Assembly: GCF_015471405.1 (NCBI RefSeq)
Contig: NZ_BLVZ01000015.1
Span: 1-64,000, forward strand
Direction of reading: 5' to 3'
Origin: Pseudomonas cichorii
GTDB taxonomy: Bacteria; Pseudomonadota; Gammaproteobacteria; Pseudomonadales; Pseudomonadaceae
DNA: 64,000 bases
The position numbers and the translations under genes are program-made. Below are positions 52,715 to 62,449 of the stretch, piece after piece. Numbering within the stretch: position 1 is the first letter of the stretch; each line of letters starts with the position of its first letter. Under the pieces are notes generated by a model. The model searched no databases. It was not told the origin of the DNA and saw only the letters and a list, made by a program, of their open reading frames with translations.

Positions 52715-55459
52715 ATGCCCTCCCTGGATAGCCTGAAAAGCCTGAAAACACTCGAAATCGATAACAAGACCTATCACTACTTCAGCCTGCCGGAAGCTGC
52801 CAAATCATTGGGTGACCTGGACAAGCTGCCCATGTCGCTCAAAGTGCTGCTGGAAAACCTGTTGCGCTGGGAAGACAACAAGACCGTCACCGGAGCCGAC
52901 TTGAAGGCCCTTGCGGCCTGGCTGACCGAACGCCGTTCGGACCGTGAAATTCAGTACCGCCCGGCCAGGGTTCTGATGCAGGACTTTACCGGCGTGCCCG
53001 CTGTGGTGGATCTGGCCGCAATGCGCGCCGCCGTGGCCAAGGCCGGTGGCGACCCACAGCGTATCAACCCGCTATCGCCGGTTGATCTGGTCATCGATCA
53101 CTCGGTCATGGTGGACCGGTTTGGCGATCCCGACGCCTTCAGCGACAACGTCGATATTGAAATGCAGCGCAACGGAGAACGTTATGCCTTCCTGCGCTGG
53201 GGCCAGAGCGCCTTCGATAACTTCAGCGTCGTACCGCCGGGCACCGGAATCTGCCATCAGGTGAACCTGGAATACCTGGGCCGCACGGTCTGGACCAAGG
53301 AAGAGGATGGCCGCACTTATGCATTCCCCGACACCCTGGTCGGCACCGACTCCCACACCACCATGATCAACGGCCTGGGTGTGCTGGGTTGGGGCGTGGG
53401 CGGGATCGAAGCCGAAGCGGCCATGCTCGGCCAGCCGGTGTCGATGCTGATCCCGGAAGTGATCGGTTTCAAACTGACCGGAAAGCTCAAGGAAGGCATC
53501 ACTGCGACGGATCTGGTGCTGACCGTCACCCAGATGCTGCGCAAGAAAGGCGTGGTCGGGAAATTCGTCGAATTCCATGGCGACGGGCTGGCCGACCTGC
53601 CGCTGGCTGACCGCGCAACCATTGCCAACATGGCACCCGAATATGGTGCAACCTGCGGTTTCTTCCCGGTGGATGATGTAACGCTGGATTACCTGCGCCT
53701 TTCCGGCCGCCCGGATGAAACGGTGAAGCTGGTGGAAGCTTATTGCAAGGCGCAGGGCCTGTGGCGACTGCCTGGCAAGGAGCCTGTGTTCACCGACAGC
53801 CTGGAACTGGACATGAGCACTGTACAGGCCAGCCTGGCGGGGCCGAAACGTCCGCAGGACAGAGTCGATCTGCCTGCCGTCGCCCAGGCATTCGATGACT
53901 TTCTCGGCCTGCAGGTCAAACCTGCCCGCACAGAAGAAGGTCGCCTGGAAAGCGAAGGCGGCGGTGGCGTGGCCGTGGGCAATGCCGAACAGCTCAGCGG
54001 CGAGGCTGAATATGAGCACAACGGCCAGACTTATCGCCTGAAAGACGGCGCAGTCGTTATCGCGGCCATTACGTCCTGCACCAACACCTCCAACCCCAGC
54101 GTGATGATGGCAGCCGGGCTGGTGGCGAAAAAAGCAGTGGAAAAAGGCCTCAAGCGCAAGCCTTGGGTAAAAAGCTCGCTGGCTCCCGGCTCCAAGGTCG
54201 TCACCGATTACTACAAGGCCGCTGGCCTGACGCAATACCTTGATGCATTGGGCTTCGATCTGGTGGGTTATGGCTGTACCACCTGCATCGGTAATTCCGG
54301 GCCACTGCTGGAGCCCATAGAGAACGCCATCCAGAACTCGGACCTGACCGTGGCCTCGGTATTGTCCGGTAACCGCAATTTCGAGGGCCGCGTACACCCA
54401 TTGGTCAAGACCAACTGGCTGGCGTCACCACCGCTGGTTGTGGCCTATGCCTTGGCAGGTAGTGTGCGCATCGATATCAGTAGCGAACCATTGGGTGAAG
54501 GTTCGGACGGCAAACCGGTTTACCTGCGCGATATCTGGCCCAGCCAGAAAGAAATCGCCGAGGCGGTAGAAAGCGTCAACACCAGCATGTTTCACAAGGA
54601 GTACGCCGAGGTCTTTGCCGGTGACGAACAATGGCAGGCCATCGAAGTCCCTCAGGCGGCCACCTATGTCTGGCAGCCGGACTCCACCTATATTCAGCAC
54701 CCGCCGTTCTTTGCAGAAATTGCCGGCCCTTTGCCGGTGATCGAAGATATTCAAGGCGCGCGGATCCTGGCACTGCTGGGGGACTCGGTCACCACTGACC
54801 ATATTTCCCCGGCGGGCAATATCAAGACTGAAAGCCCGGCCGGACGCTACCTGCGCGATCAGGGCGTAGAACCCAAGGACTTCAACTCCTACGGATCACG
54901 TCGTGGCAACCATGAAGTGATGATGCGCGGCACCTTCGCCAATATCCGCATTCGCAATGAAATGCTGGGCGGCGAGGAAGGCGGCAATACCCTTCACGTA
55001 CCCAGCGGCGAAAAGCTGGCCATCTACGACGCCGCCATGCGCTATCAGGCAGAAGGCACACCACTGGTGATTATCGCGGGCCAGGAATACGGCACCGGCT
55101 CAAGCCGCGACTGGGCAGCCAAAGGCACGAACCTTCTGGGCGTAAAAGCCGTCATCGCCGAAAGCTTTGAGCGGATTCATCGCTCCAATCTGGTCGGGAT
55201 GGGCGTGCTGCCCCTGCAATTCAAAAATGACCAGAACCGCAAATCCCTAAAGCTGACGGGCAAGGAGACACTGGAAATCAGCGGGCTGACACATGCAGAG
55301 GTGCAGCCGGGCATGAGCCTGACGCTCAAGATCACCCGGGAAGACGGCAGCCAGGAAAATCTGGACGTACTATGCCGGATCGACACCCTCAACGAAGTGG
55401 AATACTTCAAGGCAGGAGGTATTCTGCATTACGTGTTGAGGCAGTTGATTGCGTCCTGA
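52715..55459 (+). CDS. acnA: Aconitate hydratase A
   Basis: 914 residues. 4Fe-4S ligands C455 (ITSCTNTSNPS), C521 and C524 (GCTTCIGNSG). Substrate-binding blocks include VGTDSHTTMINGLGVLGWGVGG and, in the swivel domain, GQEYGTGSSRDWAAKG. Interconverts citrate and isocitrate. TAAGGAG precedes the ATG. Stand-alone promoter region between rlmM and acnA. Confidence 0.97.
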   Translation: MPSLDSLKSLKTLEIDNKTYHYFSLPEAAKSLGDLDKLPMSLKVLLENLLRWEDNKTVTGADLKALAAWLTERRSDREIQYRPARVLMQDFTGVPAVVDLAAMRAAVAKAGGDPQRINPLSPVDLVIDHSVMVDRFGDPDAFSDNVDIEMQRNGERYAFLRWGQSAFDNFSVVPPGTGICHQVNLEYLGRTVWTKEEDGRTYAFPDTLVGTDSHTTMINGLGVLGWGVGGIEAEAAMLGQPVSMLIPEVIGFKLTGKLKEGITATDLVLTVTQMLRKKGVVGKFVEFHGDGLADLPLADRATIANMAPEYGATCGFFPVDDVTLDYLRLSGRPDETVKLVEAYCKAQGLWRLPGKEPVFTDSLELDMSTVQASLAGPKRPQDRVDLPAVAQAFDDFLGLQVKPARTEEGRLESEGGGGVAVGNAEQLSGEAEYEHNGQTYRLKDGAVVIAAITSCTNTSNPSVMMAAGLVAKKAVEKGLKRKPWVKSSLAPGSKVVTDYYKAAGLTQYLDALGFDLVGYGCTTCIGNSGPLLEPIENAIQNSDLTVASVLSGNRNFEGRVHPLVKTNWLASPPLVVAYALAGSVRIDISSEPLGEGSDGKPVYLRDIWPSQKEIAEAVESVNTSMFHKEYAEVFAGDEQWQAIEVPQAATYVWQPDSTYIQHPPFFAEIAGPLPVIEDIQGARILALLGDSVTTDHISPAGNIKTESPAGRYLRDQGVEPKDFNSYGSRRGNHEVMMRGTFANIRIRNEMLGGEEGGNTLHVPSGEKLAIYDAAMRYQAEGTPLVIIAGQEYGTGSSRDWAAKGTNLLGVKAVIAESFERIHRSNLVGMGVLPLQFKNDQNRKSLKLTGKETLEISGLTHAEVQPGMSLTLKITREDGSQENLDVLCRIDTLNEVEYFKAGGILHYVLRQLIAS

Positions 55460-55553
55460 CGTCGTGAAAATGATGCCTGGCCAATATCTATTGATACCGC
55501 ACACGCCCGCTGGAAACCCCTAGAATCTCCGCTTTTGCTTCAGGAGATTCTCA

Positions 55554-56345
55554 ATGGCACCAAGGCTGTGGGTATTTTTCGGCCTGCTTGGCCTCGGCTA
55601 CTCCATTGCCCTGTTTTACGGGCAACTGGAGTGGCCCGCGGCCCTGGCTGTCGGCGTTCTGCTTATTGCAGGGCTTTGCGCAAGGCAGTCGGGGAACAGG
55701 ATTGTCCGCGGGCTTGGGCATGCCACCTTCATTGTCACGGGCATTGCGCTGGCCAGCCATCTGTTGCCCGGTTTCAACAACGCAAAAGTGTTCGACGCGG
55801 TTCGCTTCAGCCCTGAAGCCGCGCCCTTCTCCATGTCCCTGAATCTGGACAAACCCCTGATCGGCTTCTGGATACTGCTGTTCTGCCCCTGGATACTGGC
55901 GTCAACAGGCGTTGCCCGCTCACTGAAAGTCGCAGCCGGCACGCTGATCGCCACCAGCGTACTGTGCATGACAACGGCAGTAGCCCTCGGGGTAACCGGC
56001 TGGTCTGCAAAATGGCCGGAACACGGCACACTCTGGCTATTGAATAATCTGCTGCTGGTGACATTGACCGAAGAGCTGTTTTTCCGCGCTTATCTGCAAG
56101 GTGCATTGCAACAATTTTTTAACAAACTATGGTTTGGTAGCACACTTGCCATCAGTATCGCTGCCATACTGTTCGGGCTTGCCCATGCGGGCTCGGGATG
56201 GCAATGGATATTGCTCGCGAGCCTGGCTGGGGCAGGTTATGGCATCGCTTATCGGTTCGGTGGCCTGCTGGCCTCGGTGATCACTCACCTGGGGTTGAAT
56301 CTGGTGCATTTCGGCCTGTTCACCTACCCGATGCTCAATCGATAA
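55554..56345 (+). CDS. CPBP family intramembrane metalloprotease
   Basis: 263 residues, eight membrane helices. CPBP motifs: TEELFFRAYLQG (the EE-R motif, about residue 175), ILFGLAHAGSG (His), and SVITHLGLNLVHFG (H..N). Abi/CAAX-protease-like enzymes cleave membrane proteins; substrate unknown. AGGAG lies seven bases before the ATG. Between acnA and aer, same direction. Confidence 0.92.
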   Translation: MAPRLWVFFGLLGLGYSIALFYGQLEWPAALAVGVLLIAGLCARQSGNRIVRGLGHATFIVTGIALASHLLPGFNNAKVFDAVRFSPEAAPFSMSLNLDKPLIGFWILLFCPWILASTGVARSLKVAAGTLIATSVLCMTTAVALGVTGWSAKWPEHGTLWLLNNLLLVTLTEELFFRAYLQGALQQFFNKLWFGSTLAISIAAILFGLAHAGSGWQWILLASLAGAGYGIAYRFGGLLASVITHLGLNLVHFGLFTYPMLNR

Positions 56346-56391
56346 GCATTGATGGATGACAATGAATCGCTAATCATTTCGCTTAACAGGC

Positions 56392-56418
56392 TCAATTTAC
56401 AGGTAAGTTTGCCGATAA
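56392..56418 (+). promoter_or_regulatory. Sigma28 (FliA) promoter of aer
   Basis: TCAATTTA-N11-GCCGATAA: the -10 box is identical to the flagellar sigma consensus GCCGATAA and the -35 matches five of eight at the standard spacing. 36 bases before the aer ATG. Confidence 0.8.
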
Positions 56419-56454
56419 CTCTCCGAAGCCTATTGGATCGAAGGACCGAAAGCC

Positions 56455-58020
56455 ATGCGTAACAACCAGCCAATCACTCAACGTGAGCGGACATTTCCTG
56501 CTGAACAGCGGTTGATTTCTACCACCGATACCAAAGGCGTGATCACCTACTGCAACGAGATTTTCCAGGAAGTCTCCGGTTTCAGTCATGAAGAGCTGAT
56601 AAAGGCTCCGCATAATCTGGTTCGTCATCCTGACGTCCCTCCGGCCGTTTTCGAGCACATGTGGACCACTCTGAAACGTGGCCAGCCGTGGATGGGTATC
56701 GTCAAGAACCGCTGCAAGAATGGCGATCACTATTGGGTCAACGCCTATGTGACGCCAATGTTCGAGAACAAGCAGGTGGTTGGCTTCGAGTCCGTGCGTG
56801 TCAAACCGACCGCCGAACAGATCAAGCGTGCCGAAGCGCTGTATGCACGAATCAATAAAGGCAAGTCGGCCATTCCTGGCCGCGATAAATGGCTGCCGGT
56901 GCTGCAGGACTGGCTGCCGTTCATCCTTGTCAGCCAGTTGAGCTTCATGATCGGAGCCTGGCTCAACTCTCACTGGGGCTTCATTCTGGCCGCCGTATTG
57001 TCCGTGCCGCTGGGCCTGCTCGGCCTGACCTGGCAGCAGCGCGGTATCAAGCGCCTGCTGCGTCTGGCAGAACAAACCACTTCGGACCCGCTGATCGCGC
57101 AGATGTATACCGACAGCCGGGGCCCGCAGGCCCGTCTGGAAATGTCGATCCTCAGCCAGGAAGCACGGCTGAAAACCTGCCTGACCCGCTTGCAGGACAC
57201 CGCCGAACACTTGAATACCCAGGCACGCAAATCCAACTCGCTGGCCAATGCAAGCTCTTCCGGGCTGGAGCGTCAACGGGTCGAGACAGAACAAGTGGCA
57301 ACCGCGATCAACCAGATGGCAACCACCACCCAGCAAGTCGCCAGCCATGTGCAGCGGGCAGCCGATGCCAGCCAGCAGGCCAATCAACTGACGCTCCGTG
57401 GCCGTGATATTGCCGGGGAAACCCGTGACGCGATTCAACGCTTGTCCACTTCCGTGGGCGAAACCGGCCTGACCGTCACGCAACTGGCCAAGGACAGCGA
57501 TGAAATCGGTGGCGTGGTCGATGTGATCAAAGGCATTGCCGACCAGACCAACCTGCTGGCACTCAACGCAGCCATCGAAGCGGCACGCGCCGGGGAAATG
57601 GGCCGCGGCTTTGCCGTGGTAGCCGATGAGGTGCGTCAGTTGGCACAACGCACGACTGAGTCCACCGGACAGATCCATGGCCTGATCGCCAAACTGCAAC
57701 AGACTGCCAATAATGCCGTGCAGACCATGAACTCAGGCCATCGTCAGGCCGAGGAAGGTGTTGCGCGGGTACTGGAAGCCGACGAGGCGCTGGTGGGCAT
57801 CAGCGAAGCGGTCGCCAACATCACGGACATGGCCACTCAGATCGCCACAGCCACCGAACAACAAAGCTCGGTGGCCGAAGAGATCAGCCGCAATATCTCC
57901 ACCATTGCCGAGCTGGCCGACCAGACGTCCGACGAGGCTCATCGCTCGGCAGTGCTCAGCGCCGAGCTGACCGACACCGCCAATTCGCAATATTCGCTGG
58001 TTGAACGCTTCAATCGATAA
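56455..58020 (+). CDS. aer: Aerotaxis receptor (PAS-containing chemoreceptor)
   Basis: 521 residues. N-terminal FAD-binding PAS domain (TDTKGVITYCNEIFQEVSGF; KNRCKNGDHYWVNAYVTP, about 20-115), a central hydrophobic pair (LPFILVSQLSFMIGAWL; WGFILAAVLSVPLGLLGL) that anchors it without a periplasmic domain, then a signalling hairpin (IADQTNLLALNAAIEAARAGEMGRG). Senses redox or oxygen via FAD. GAAAG precedes the ATG. Next to acnA as in P. aeruginosa (from memory). Confidence 0.95.
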   Translation: MRNNQPITQRERTFPAEQRLISTTDTKGVITYCNEIFQEVSGFSHEELIKAPHNLVRHPDVPPAVFEHMWTTLKRGQPWMGIVKNRCKNGDHYWVNAYVTPMFENKQVVGFESVRVKPTAEQIKRAEALYARINKGKSAIPGRDKWLPVLQDWLPFILVSQLSFMIGAWLNSHWGFILAAVLSVPLGLLGLTWQQRGIKRLLRLAEQTTSDPLIAQMYTDSRGPQARLEMSILSQEARLKTCLTRLQDTAEHLNTQARKSNSLANASSSGLERQRVETEQVATAINQMATTTQQVASHVQRAADASQQANQLTLRGRDIAGETRDAIQRLSTSVGETGLTVTQLAKDSDEIGGVVDVIKGIADQTNLLALNAAIEAARAGEMGRGFAVVADEVRQLAQRTTESTGQIHGLIAKLQQTANNAVQTMNSGHRQAEEGVARVLEADEALVGISEAVANITDMATQIATATEQQSSVAEEISRNISTIAELADQTSDEAHRSAVLSAELTDTANSQYSLVERFNR

Positions 58021-58038
58021 GCCTGCACGGAAAAAGAC

Positions 58039-58074
58039 AAGCCCCGGTAAATACTGATTTACCGGGGCTTTTTT
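58039..58074 (+). terminator. Terminator after aer
   Basis: AAGCCCCGGTAAAT / ATTTACCGGGGCTT stem with loop ACTG and TTTT. The same hairpin probably also serves the convergent minus-strand gene. Confidence 0.92.
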
Positions 58075-58097
58075 ACGAGATTTGAAACTGTGCGGCC

Positions 58098-58775
58098 TTA
58101 TTTCACCTTGCGGGAAAGGTCATCGAGGGAGCGTTTCACATTACTCAACTCACTCTGCTGACTGCTGAGGTCACGCTTGAGGCTGGACAGCTCACTTGAG
58201 CTGGAGCTGCTACTTGACCCTGAACTACGCTTCAAGTCATTCACCTGCCCCTCAAGCCTGGCCACGTCGCGCCCCTGCTCATCGACCTTGCTCTTGAGGC
58301 TGGACAGTTCACTTGAGCTGGAGCTGTTACTTGACCCGGAACTACGCTTCAAGTCATTCACCTGCCCTTCAAACTTATCGATGCTGCGGCTCTGCTCATC
58401 AAGCTTGCGCTTGAGAGTTGAAATTTCACTATCACTGGAACTGCTGCTTGAAGCAGAAGCCTTGCTATTGCGCTTGAGTTCTTCAATGGCCTTGGCCTGT
58501 TCCTCGACAACTTTCTTCAAACTTTCCAGTTCACGGGTATTACTGTTCGTGCCTGTCCTTATCTCCTGAATATTGCCAACCGTGAAATCCGAGTTACGCA
58601 AGGCAGTTCCTCTACCGAACTCGGTAAAGCTCGTCACGATATTATCGGAACTACTGGCACGGGAAGAATCGAGTTCAACAGCGGCATTGGCGTTTGAAAA
58701 CGCCAGGCCGCCAATCAATAAAGCAAGGACGCGAACACGGGAAACAGCACGAGGGATTTTGAAGAAACCAGCCAT
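58098..58775 (-). CDS. Exported coiled-coil protein with Ser-rich tandem repeats
   Basis: 225 residues from MAGFFKIPRAVSRVRVLALL; signal peptide to about residue 31 (FSNANA). After a short globular part comes a heptad-repeat helix (ESLKKVVEEQAKAIEELKR) and three tandem units of about 39 residues, each a serine run (SSGSSNSSSSSELSSLK) followed by a coiled-coil stretch (DEQGRDVARLEGQVNDLKR). At DNA level two units (about 58180 and 58297) are nearly identical, 117 bp apart. No membrane anchor or cysteine. Probably a periplasmic or surface rod protein; family not recognised. Confidence 0.85.
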   Translation of the reverse strand: MAGFFKIPRAVSRVRVLALLIGGLAFSNANAAVELDSSRASSSDNIVTSFTEFGRGTALRNSDFTVGNIQEIRTGTNSNTRELESLKKVVEEQAKAIEELKRNSKASASSSSSSDSEISTLKRKLDEQSRSIDKFEGQVNDLKRSSGSSNSSSSSELSSLKSKVDEQGRDVARLEGQVNDLKRSSGSSSSSSSSELSSLKRDLSSQQSELSNVKRSLDDLSRKVK

Positions 58776-59337
58776 GATCCAAGTTCCATGCGAGATGCCA
58801 AAGTGGCACATTGATATGATGCTGTTTTCTTCAAATAGTTCGCTGTCTGCCCAACTATTTTTTCACACTCCCAGCCACGCCCATCAACCAAAACCCTTGA
58901 ACCTGAGCGCCTGCAGCAGCCTGAGCCTTGCGCCCCCCATAAAAACCACACTCATTCAAGTATTGAACCACGGAGCATAAATTCATTTGAATTTACAGCC
59001 ATAAAATATTTTAGAAGGACTTTTCTGATAGAGGTGTATGTAGCTTCCATGCGCAGTAAAAAACACGCCAAACCCACAACAATCTTGTAACTGCAACTGA
59101 AACCTATTTCAAAAAATTTCAAACATGCATCTTCTTTAAACAACGCATCACGCTCTATTACGCACCATTACCAGCGACCCGCCCGCTCTGAAACTTTATT
59201 TGTAACAGCACATCATCAAGCACTCTATTCAGGCATCGACCAGGCCACTCGTTTGACCAGATTCCTGTCTGTATTTTTAATGTCCACACCCCCCAGCGCC
59301 TCATCCAGAACATTAAAACTTTCATACAGGCACCCCA
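58776..59337. other. AT-rich intergenic region
   Basis: Upstream region of the minus-strand coiled-coil gene and the plus-strand module gene. It is clearly AT-richer than the core genome around it, especially 58970-59160. I see no further gene; a 63-codon minus-strand frame here looks random. Confidence 0.6.
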
Positions 59338-59805
59338 ATGGACAAACCTACTCAAGACGACATACTGCCGCCAACCGATAAAACAAAAGCCTTGCCGGAA
59401 CAACCCTGTATATCGTCCAGCCTCAAGGCACCGATAGTGCCGTCCATCAATACGGATGCGATTACCTGCGAACAGATTCATGCCGGTATATCCATTCATA
59501 TCCCCTACTCGCCACTGATGCAGCGTGAGGACCTCATCGTCTTCTATTGGGGCCTTCACCAATCCTCAACGCCACTGCTTCATCCTTTGGGTAGAAGCAC
59601 CATCGTGCGAATACTGTGTATTACCTACAACCTCATTCCCTACGCCCAATACGGCCCAGTGGATATCTACTATGAAATACATCGCGCCAACCATTTGATC
59701 GGCACTTCGCCCGTCCTGCGCGTAACGGTCAACAAGCATGCGCCGATCACTCCCAGACAACGCCGACGTAAACGCAGCATGAAACGTCGTCATCCGGGCA
59801 AATGA
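59338..59805 (+). CDS. Single-module 'YWG' beta-sandwich protein, unknown function
   Basis: 155 residues; ACAGG eight bases before the ATG. No signal peptide. Residues 30-135 resemble the modules of the large protein encoded at 62450: APIVPSIN..., AGISIHIPYSPLMQREDLIVFYWG, VDIYYEIHRANHLIGTSPVL. The tail is strongly basic (PRQRRRKRSMKRRH). Followed by a hairpin and the convergent autotransporter gene. Confidence 0.78.
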   Translation: MDKPTQDDILPPTDKTKALPEQPCISSSLKAPIVPSINTDAITCEQIHAGISIHIPYSPLMQREDLIVFYWGLHQSSTPLLHPLGRSTIVRILCITYNLIPYAQYGPVDIYYEIHRANHLIGTSPVLRVTVNKHAPITPRQRRRKRSMKRRHPGK

Positions 59806-59837
59806 AAAAGCCCCCGGTGATCGCTCACCGGGGGCTT
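59804..59837 (-). terminator. Terminator of the autotransporter gene
   Basis: AAGCCCCCGGTGA / TCACCGGGGGCTT stem, followed on the minus strand by TTTTT-rich sequence; it can also act on the converging module gene. Confidence 0.85.
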
Positions 59838-59854
59838 GATTGGCAGGGAAACAC

Positions 59855-62119
59855 TCAAAACGCGAGTCGCAACCCTACATTAGCTCCCCAAGGTTGCTCG
59901 ACATGCTTGCCTTTCATGTAATCGAAGTCAGCATGCAATTGCAGACGCTCTGACAATGAAACAGAAACGCCCGCCCCCAACTCGGCACGCGAACCGAACA
60001 GGTTGTTATCGAAGCGCGAGTCGTTGACCTTGACGTCATTGCTGCGGGAAAACTCCTGAGCCACCGCTACACGCAAATAAGGCTGTAATACACCGCCGTC
60101 CCTGAGCGCGATGTTGCGCCCCACAGAGCTGCCGACCTTGCCTATAACCGACTGGGTATCACTGTTTTTCGCCTGCAGGCCATTGTCCATTCGGTACTGA
60201 TCACCCTGGATAACGACACCGGCCAGTTGAGCGAAAGGCTCCAGGAAGTAATCGTCGGCCAGCGCGATATGCCGCCCGAACTCCAGCGATGCCCCCACTC
60301 CCTTATTGCTGTAATTACCCTTGGCCTTGCTGGCATCACTCATGGCGATATCCGACTTGTTACGGAAGTTGTTGAACTTGAGTACGCCGTCCAGGTAGTA
60401 CCCGTCATCCAGCAGCCAGGTGCCATAGGCGCCGACATAGTAGCTGTTGACCTTGCCCGTGGTGCCACGGTTCAGGTCAAGATCGGAGCTGCTGTAGCCA
60501 CCCATGACACCCAGCAATAACTGGCCATGGCTGACCTCAAGCGGCGCATCCGCACCCAGCGACAACCCCTGGTGCTTGTGCTGATACTCGACGCCATCAC
60601 TGGTCGTGGCATTGAAACGATTGCCATAAGCACGCATCCACCCGCCTCCCTGGCCGCTGGCACGCACCTCTCCCATACGACTGCGCAAGGTCGACAACTC
60701 ACTCATCCAGATCACCGGCGCGGCATTGAACAATGCAAGAGCCGCGCTGGTTGAAGGGCTGATGGTCCTGTCATTACCGACGATGAACCAGTCATTGCCC
60801 TGCTGCTCCAGCAGATAGGAGTAAGTCCCAAGGTCGATCCGACCGCCGATCAGGCTGAACTGCGCATTGCCACCTTCGGTATGTACGACCTTCAAGGGTT
60901 CCATATCAGGCGATACCACCTCGACTCCGGTGTTGTGGACCCGCAACCCGAACTCGCCATTGGCCTGTCCGTTCACTTCGAGCAGATCCCCGACACCGTT
61001 ATCCAGATCGACTCGCATGGCAAAAAAACCATTCCCGGACAGCTCGCCCAACGACAAGGTATGAAACCCGTCCTCGCCAAAACTCACACCACCGCGGTTC
61101 ATGCTCAGTGACTCGACCGAGTTGTCACCGACCATTTGCCAGTGGGCACCAGAATCAACAGCCAGGCTATTGCCATTGATGATGTCGCCTGTGAGCTGGG
61201 CCTGATTCTGCAAGGTGACGTTCAAGGTGCTGCTGTCATCGGCAATCAAATTGCCGGTAAGGTTGCTGTTGTCGACCTTGAAATTAGCCGTACTGCGGTC
61301 AGCGACCTCCAGAAGGTTACCGTTGCCGGAAAGCAGGGTTGAGCCATTCTGGACGGCTATATCGACGATCGCACCAAACTGATCCGACTTGTCGATCCTG
61401 ATCGCTGCGCCATTGATTCCTTCGATGATCGAATGATCGATCACAGCAGTGCTGGTGACACCGGCATTGCCATTACCAGGGATAAACACCCCTTCAATGA
61501 TTCTGATGCCATTTCTATCACCGCGAATATGGCTTGATCCCGTAATGACCGCATCGCCTCCTGACACGAGCAGCCCTTCCCCGTACCTGCCATCGGCCGA
61601 AACCGCGCCATAGACCCTGGTATTACTCATTTCAAGCCGACTTAGCTGGCTCAAGCCTATGCCATAGCTGAGGCCGGATATATCGCTGTCGTCTATCTTG
61701 GCCCAGGTTCCCGGATTGACACCTATCTCTCGGGTTCCGAGTGACATGCCGACACCCTTATCATTTCTGACAATTGCATGATCCAGAGTAATCCGACTGT
61801 CAGTGGCATCGACGCCACTATTCACTGTTCCGTAGTTGACCACCAACCTGGAGTTATCAACCAGTACATGATCTGCCACACCACCACTCAGAACATTCAG
61901 TAGCCCATTACGGTTTACAGAATAAGAATGAACGGGCGTGGAGGAATCTACCGTTTCCTCTCGACCATCTACCGGAATAGTAGCCATGACCCCATGGCCT
62001 GCAACATTCACCCAGACAACCTCGTCATCAGCTATAACTTCCAGCGCAGCCATCGCCCCCAGAAACACAACCGTAGACAAGACCTTTTTCTTTTCTTCCA
62101 CACTTTTTCTATAAAGCAC
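59855..62119 (-). CDS. Autotransporter (type Va) with beta-helix passenger
   Basis: 754 residues from GTG at 62119 (GGGAG eight bases before). Signal region MLYRKSVEEKKKVLSTVVFL...; passenger about 35-480 with pectate-lyase/pertactin-like beta-helix periodicity (VLVDNSRLVVNYGTVNSGV, STLNVTLQNQAQLTGDI); junction LALFNAAPVIWMSELSTLRSRMGE; C-terminal barrel about 490-754 (GGWMRAYGNRFNATTSDG) ending in LRLAF with terminal phenylalanine. No protease or lipase motif seen, so probably an adhesin. Confidence 0.92.
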   Translation of the reverse strand: MLYRKSVEEKKKVLSTVVFLGAMAALEVIADDEVVWVNVAGHGVMATIPVDGREETVDSSTPVHSYSVNRNGLLNVLSGGVADHVLVDNSRLVVNYGTVNSGVDATDSRITLDHAIVRNDKGVGMSLGTREIGVNPGTWAKIDDSDISGLSYGIGLSQLSRLEMSNTRVYGAVSADGRYGEGLLVSGGDAVITGSSHIRGDRNGIRIIEGVFIPGNGNAGVTSTAVIDHSIIEGINGAAIRIDKSDQFGAIVDIAVQNGSTLLSGNGNLLEVADRSTANFKVDNSNLTGNLIADDSSTLNVTLQNQAQLTGDIINGNSLAVDSGAHWQMVGDNSVESLSMNRGGVSFGEDGFHTLSLGELSGNGFFAMRVDLDNGVGDLLEVNGQANGEFGLRVHNTGVEVVSPDMEPLKVVHTEGGNAQFSLIGGRIDLGTYSYLLEQQGNDWFIVGNDRTISPSTSAALALFNAAPVIWMSELSTLRSRMGEVRASGQGGGWMRAYGNRFNATTSDGVEYQHKHQGLSLGADAPLEVSHGQLLLGVMGGYSSSDLDLNRGTTGKVNSYYVGAYGTWLLDDGYYLDGVLKFNNFRNKSDIAMSDASKAKGNYSNKGVGASLEFGRHIALADDYFLEPFAQLAGVVIQGDQYRMDNGLQAKNSDTQSVIGKVGSSVGRNIALRDGGVLQPYLRVAVAQEFSRSNDVKVNDSRFDNNLFGSRAELGAGVSVSLSERLQLHADFDYMKGKHVEQPWGANVGLRLAF

Positions 62120-62449
62120 CTTTCATACTCCCGAATATGGAAGCAGGAGAGTTACTTATCAGACCGCACCTAAAAACCCGGAACACCCAAGCACAAAAGT
62201 AGGAGCATTCCCAAATACACAAAACATTTATCCTACAGAATTTCCTACAGCCTCTAGTTCACAACCAGAAAAAACCTTTAACACCGTAAAAATATCTACC
62301 ACCCCCATTGACGAACACCAAAAAAATCGATTACGTCAGTTCCGCAGCTAGAGAATCCATTGGCCAATATCATCTTTTCAGCTGGCAGACTGTCCCTGAT
62401 ACGAAAACGCCTACAGGGCTTATTTTAAAATTATTTCAAGGAAACAAGC
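62120..62449. other. AT-rich divergent intergenic region
   Basis: Separates the autotransporter from the module protein gene. Low GC compared with neighbouring genes; no gene or palindrome of note, and no promoter I would defend. Confidence 0.6.

Noticed and set aside
53072..54397. 441-codon minus-strand frame inside acnA
   Set aside because: Antisense shadow of an unmistakable aconitase.
56392..57699. 435-codon minus-strand frame opposite aer
   Set aside because: Antisense shadow; aer has all expected domains.
58952..59143. 63-codon minus-strand frame in the AT-rich gap
   Set aside because: No ribosome site and random-looking composition.
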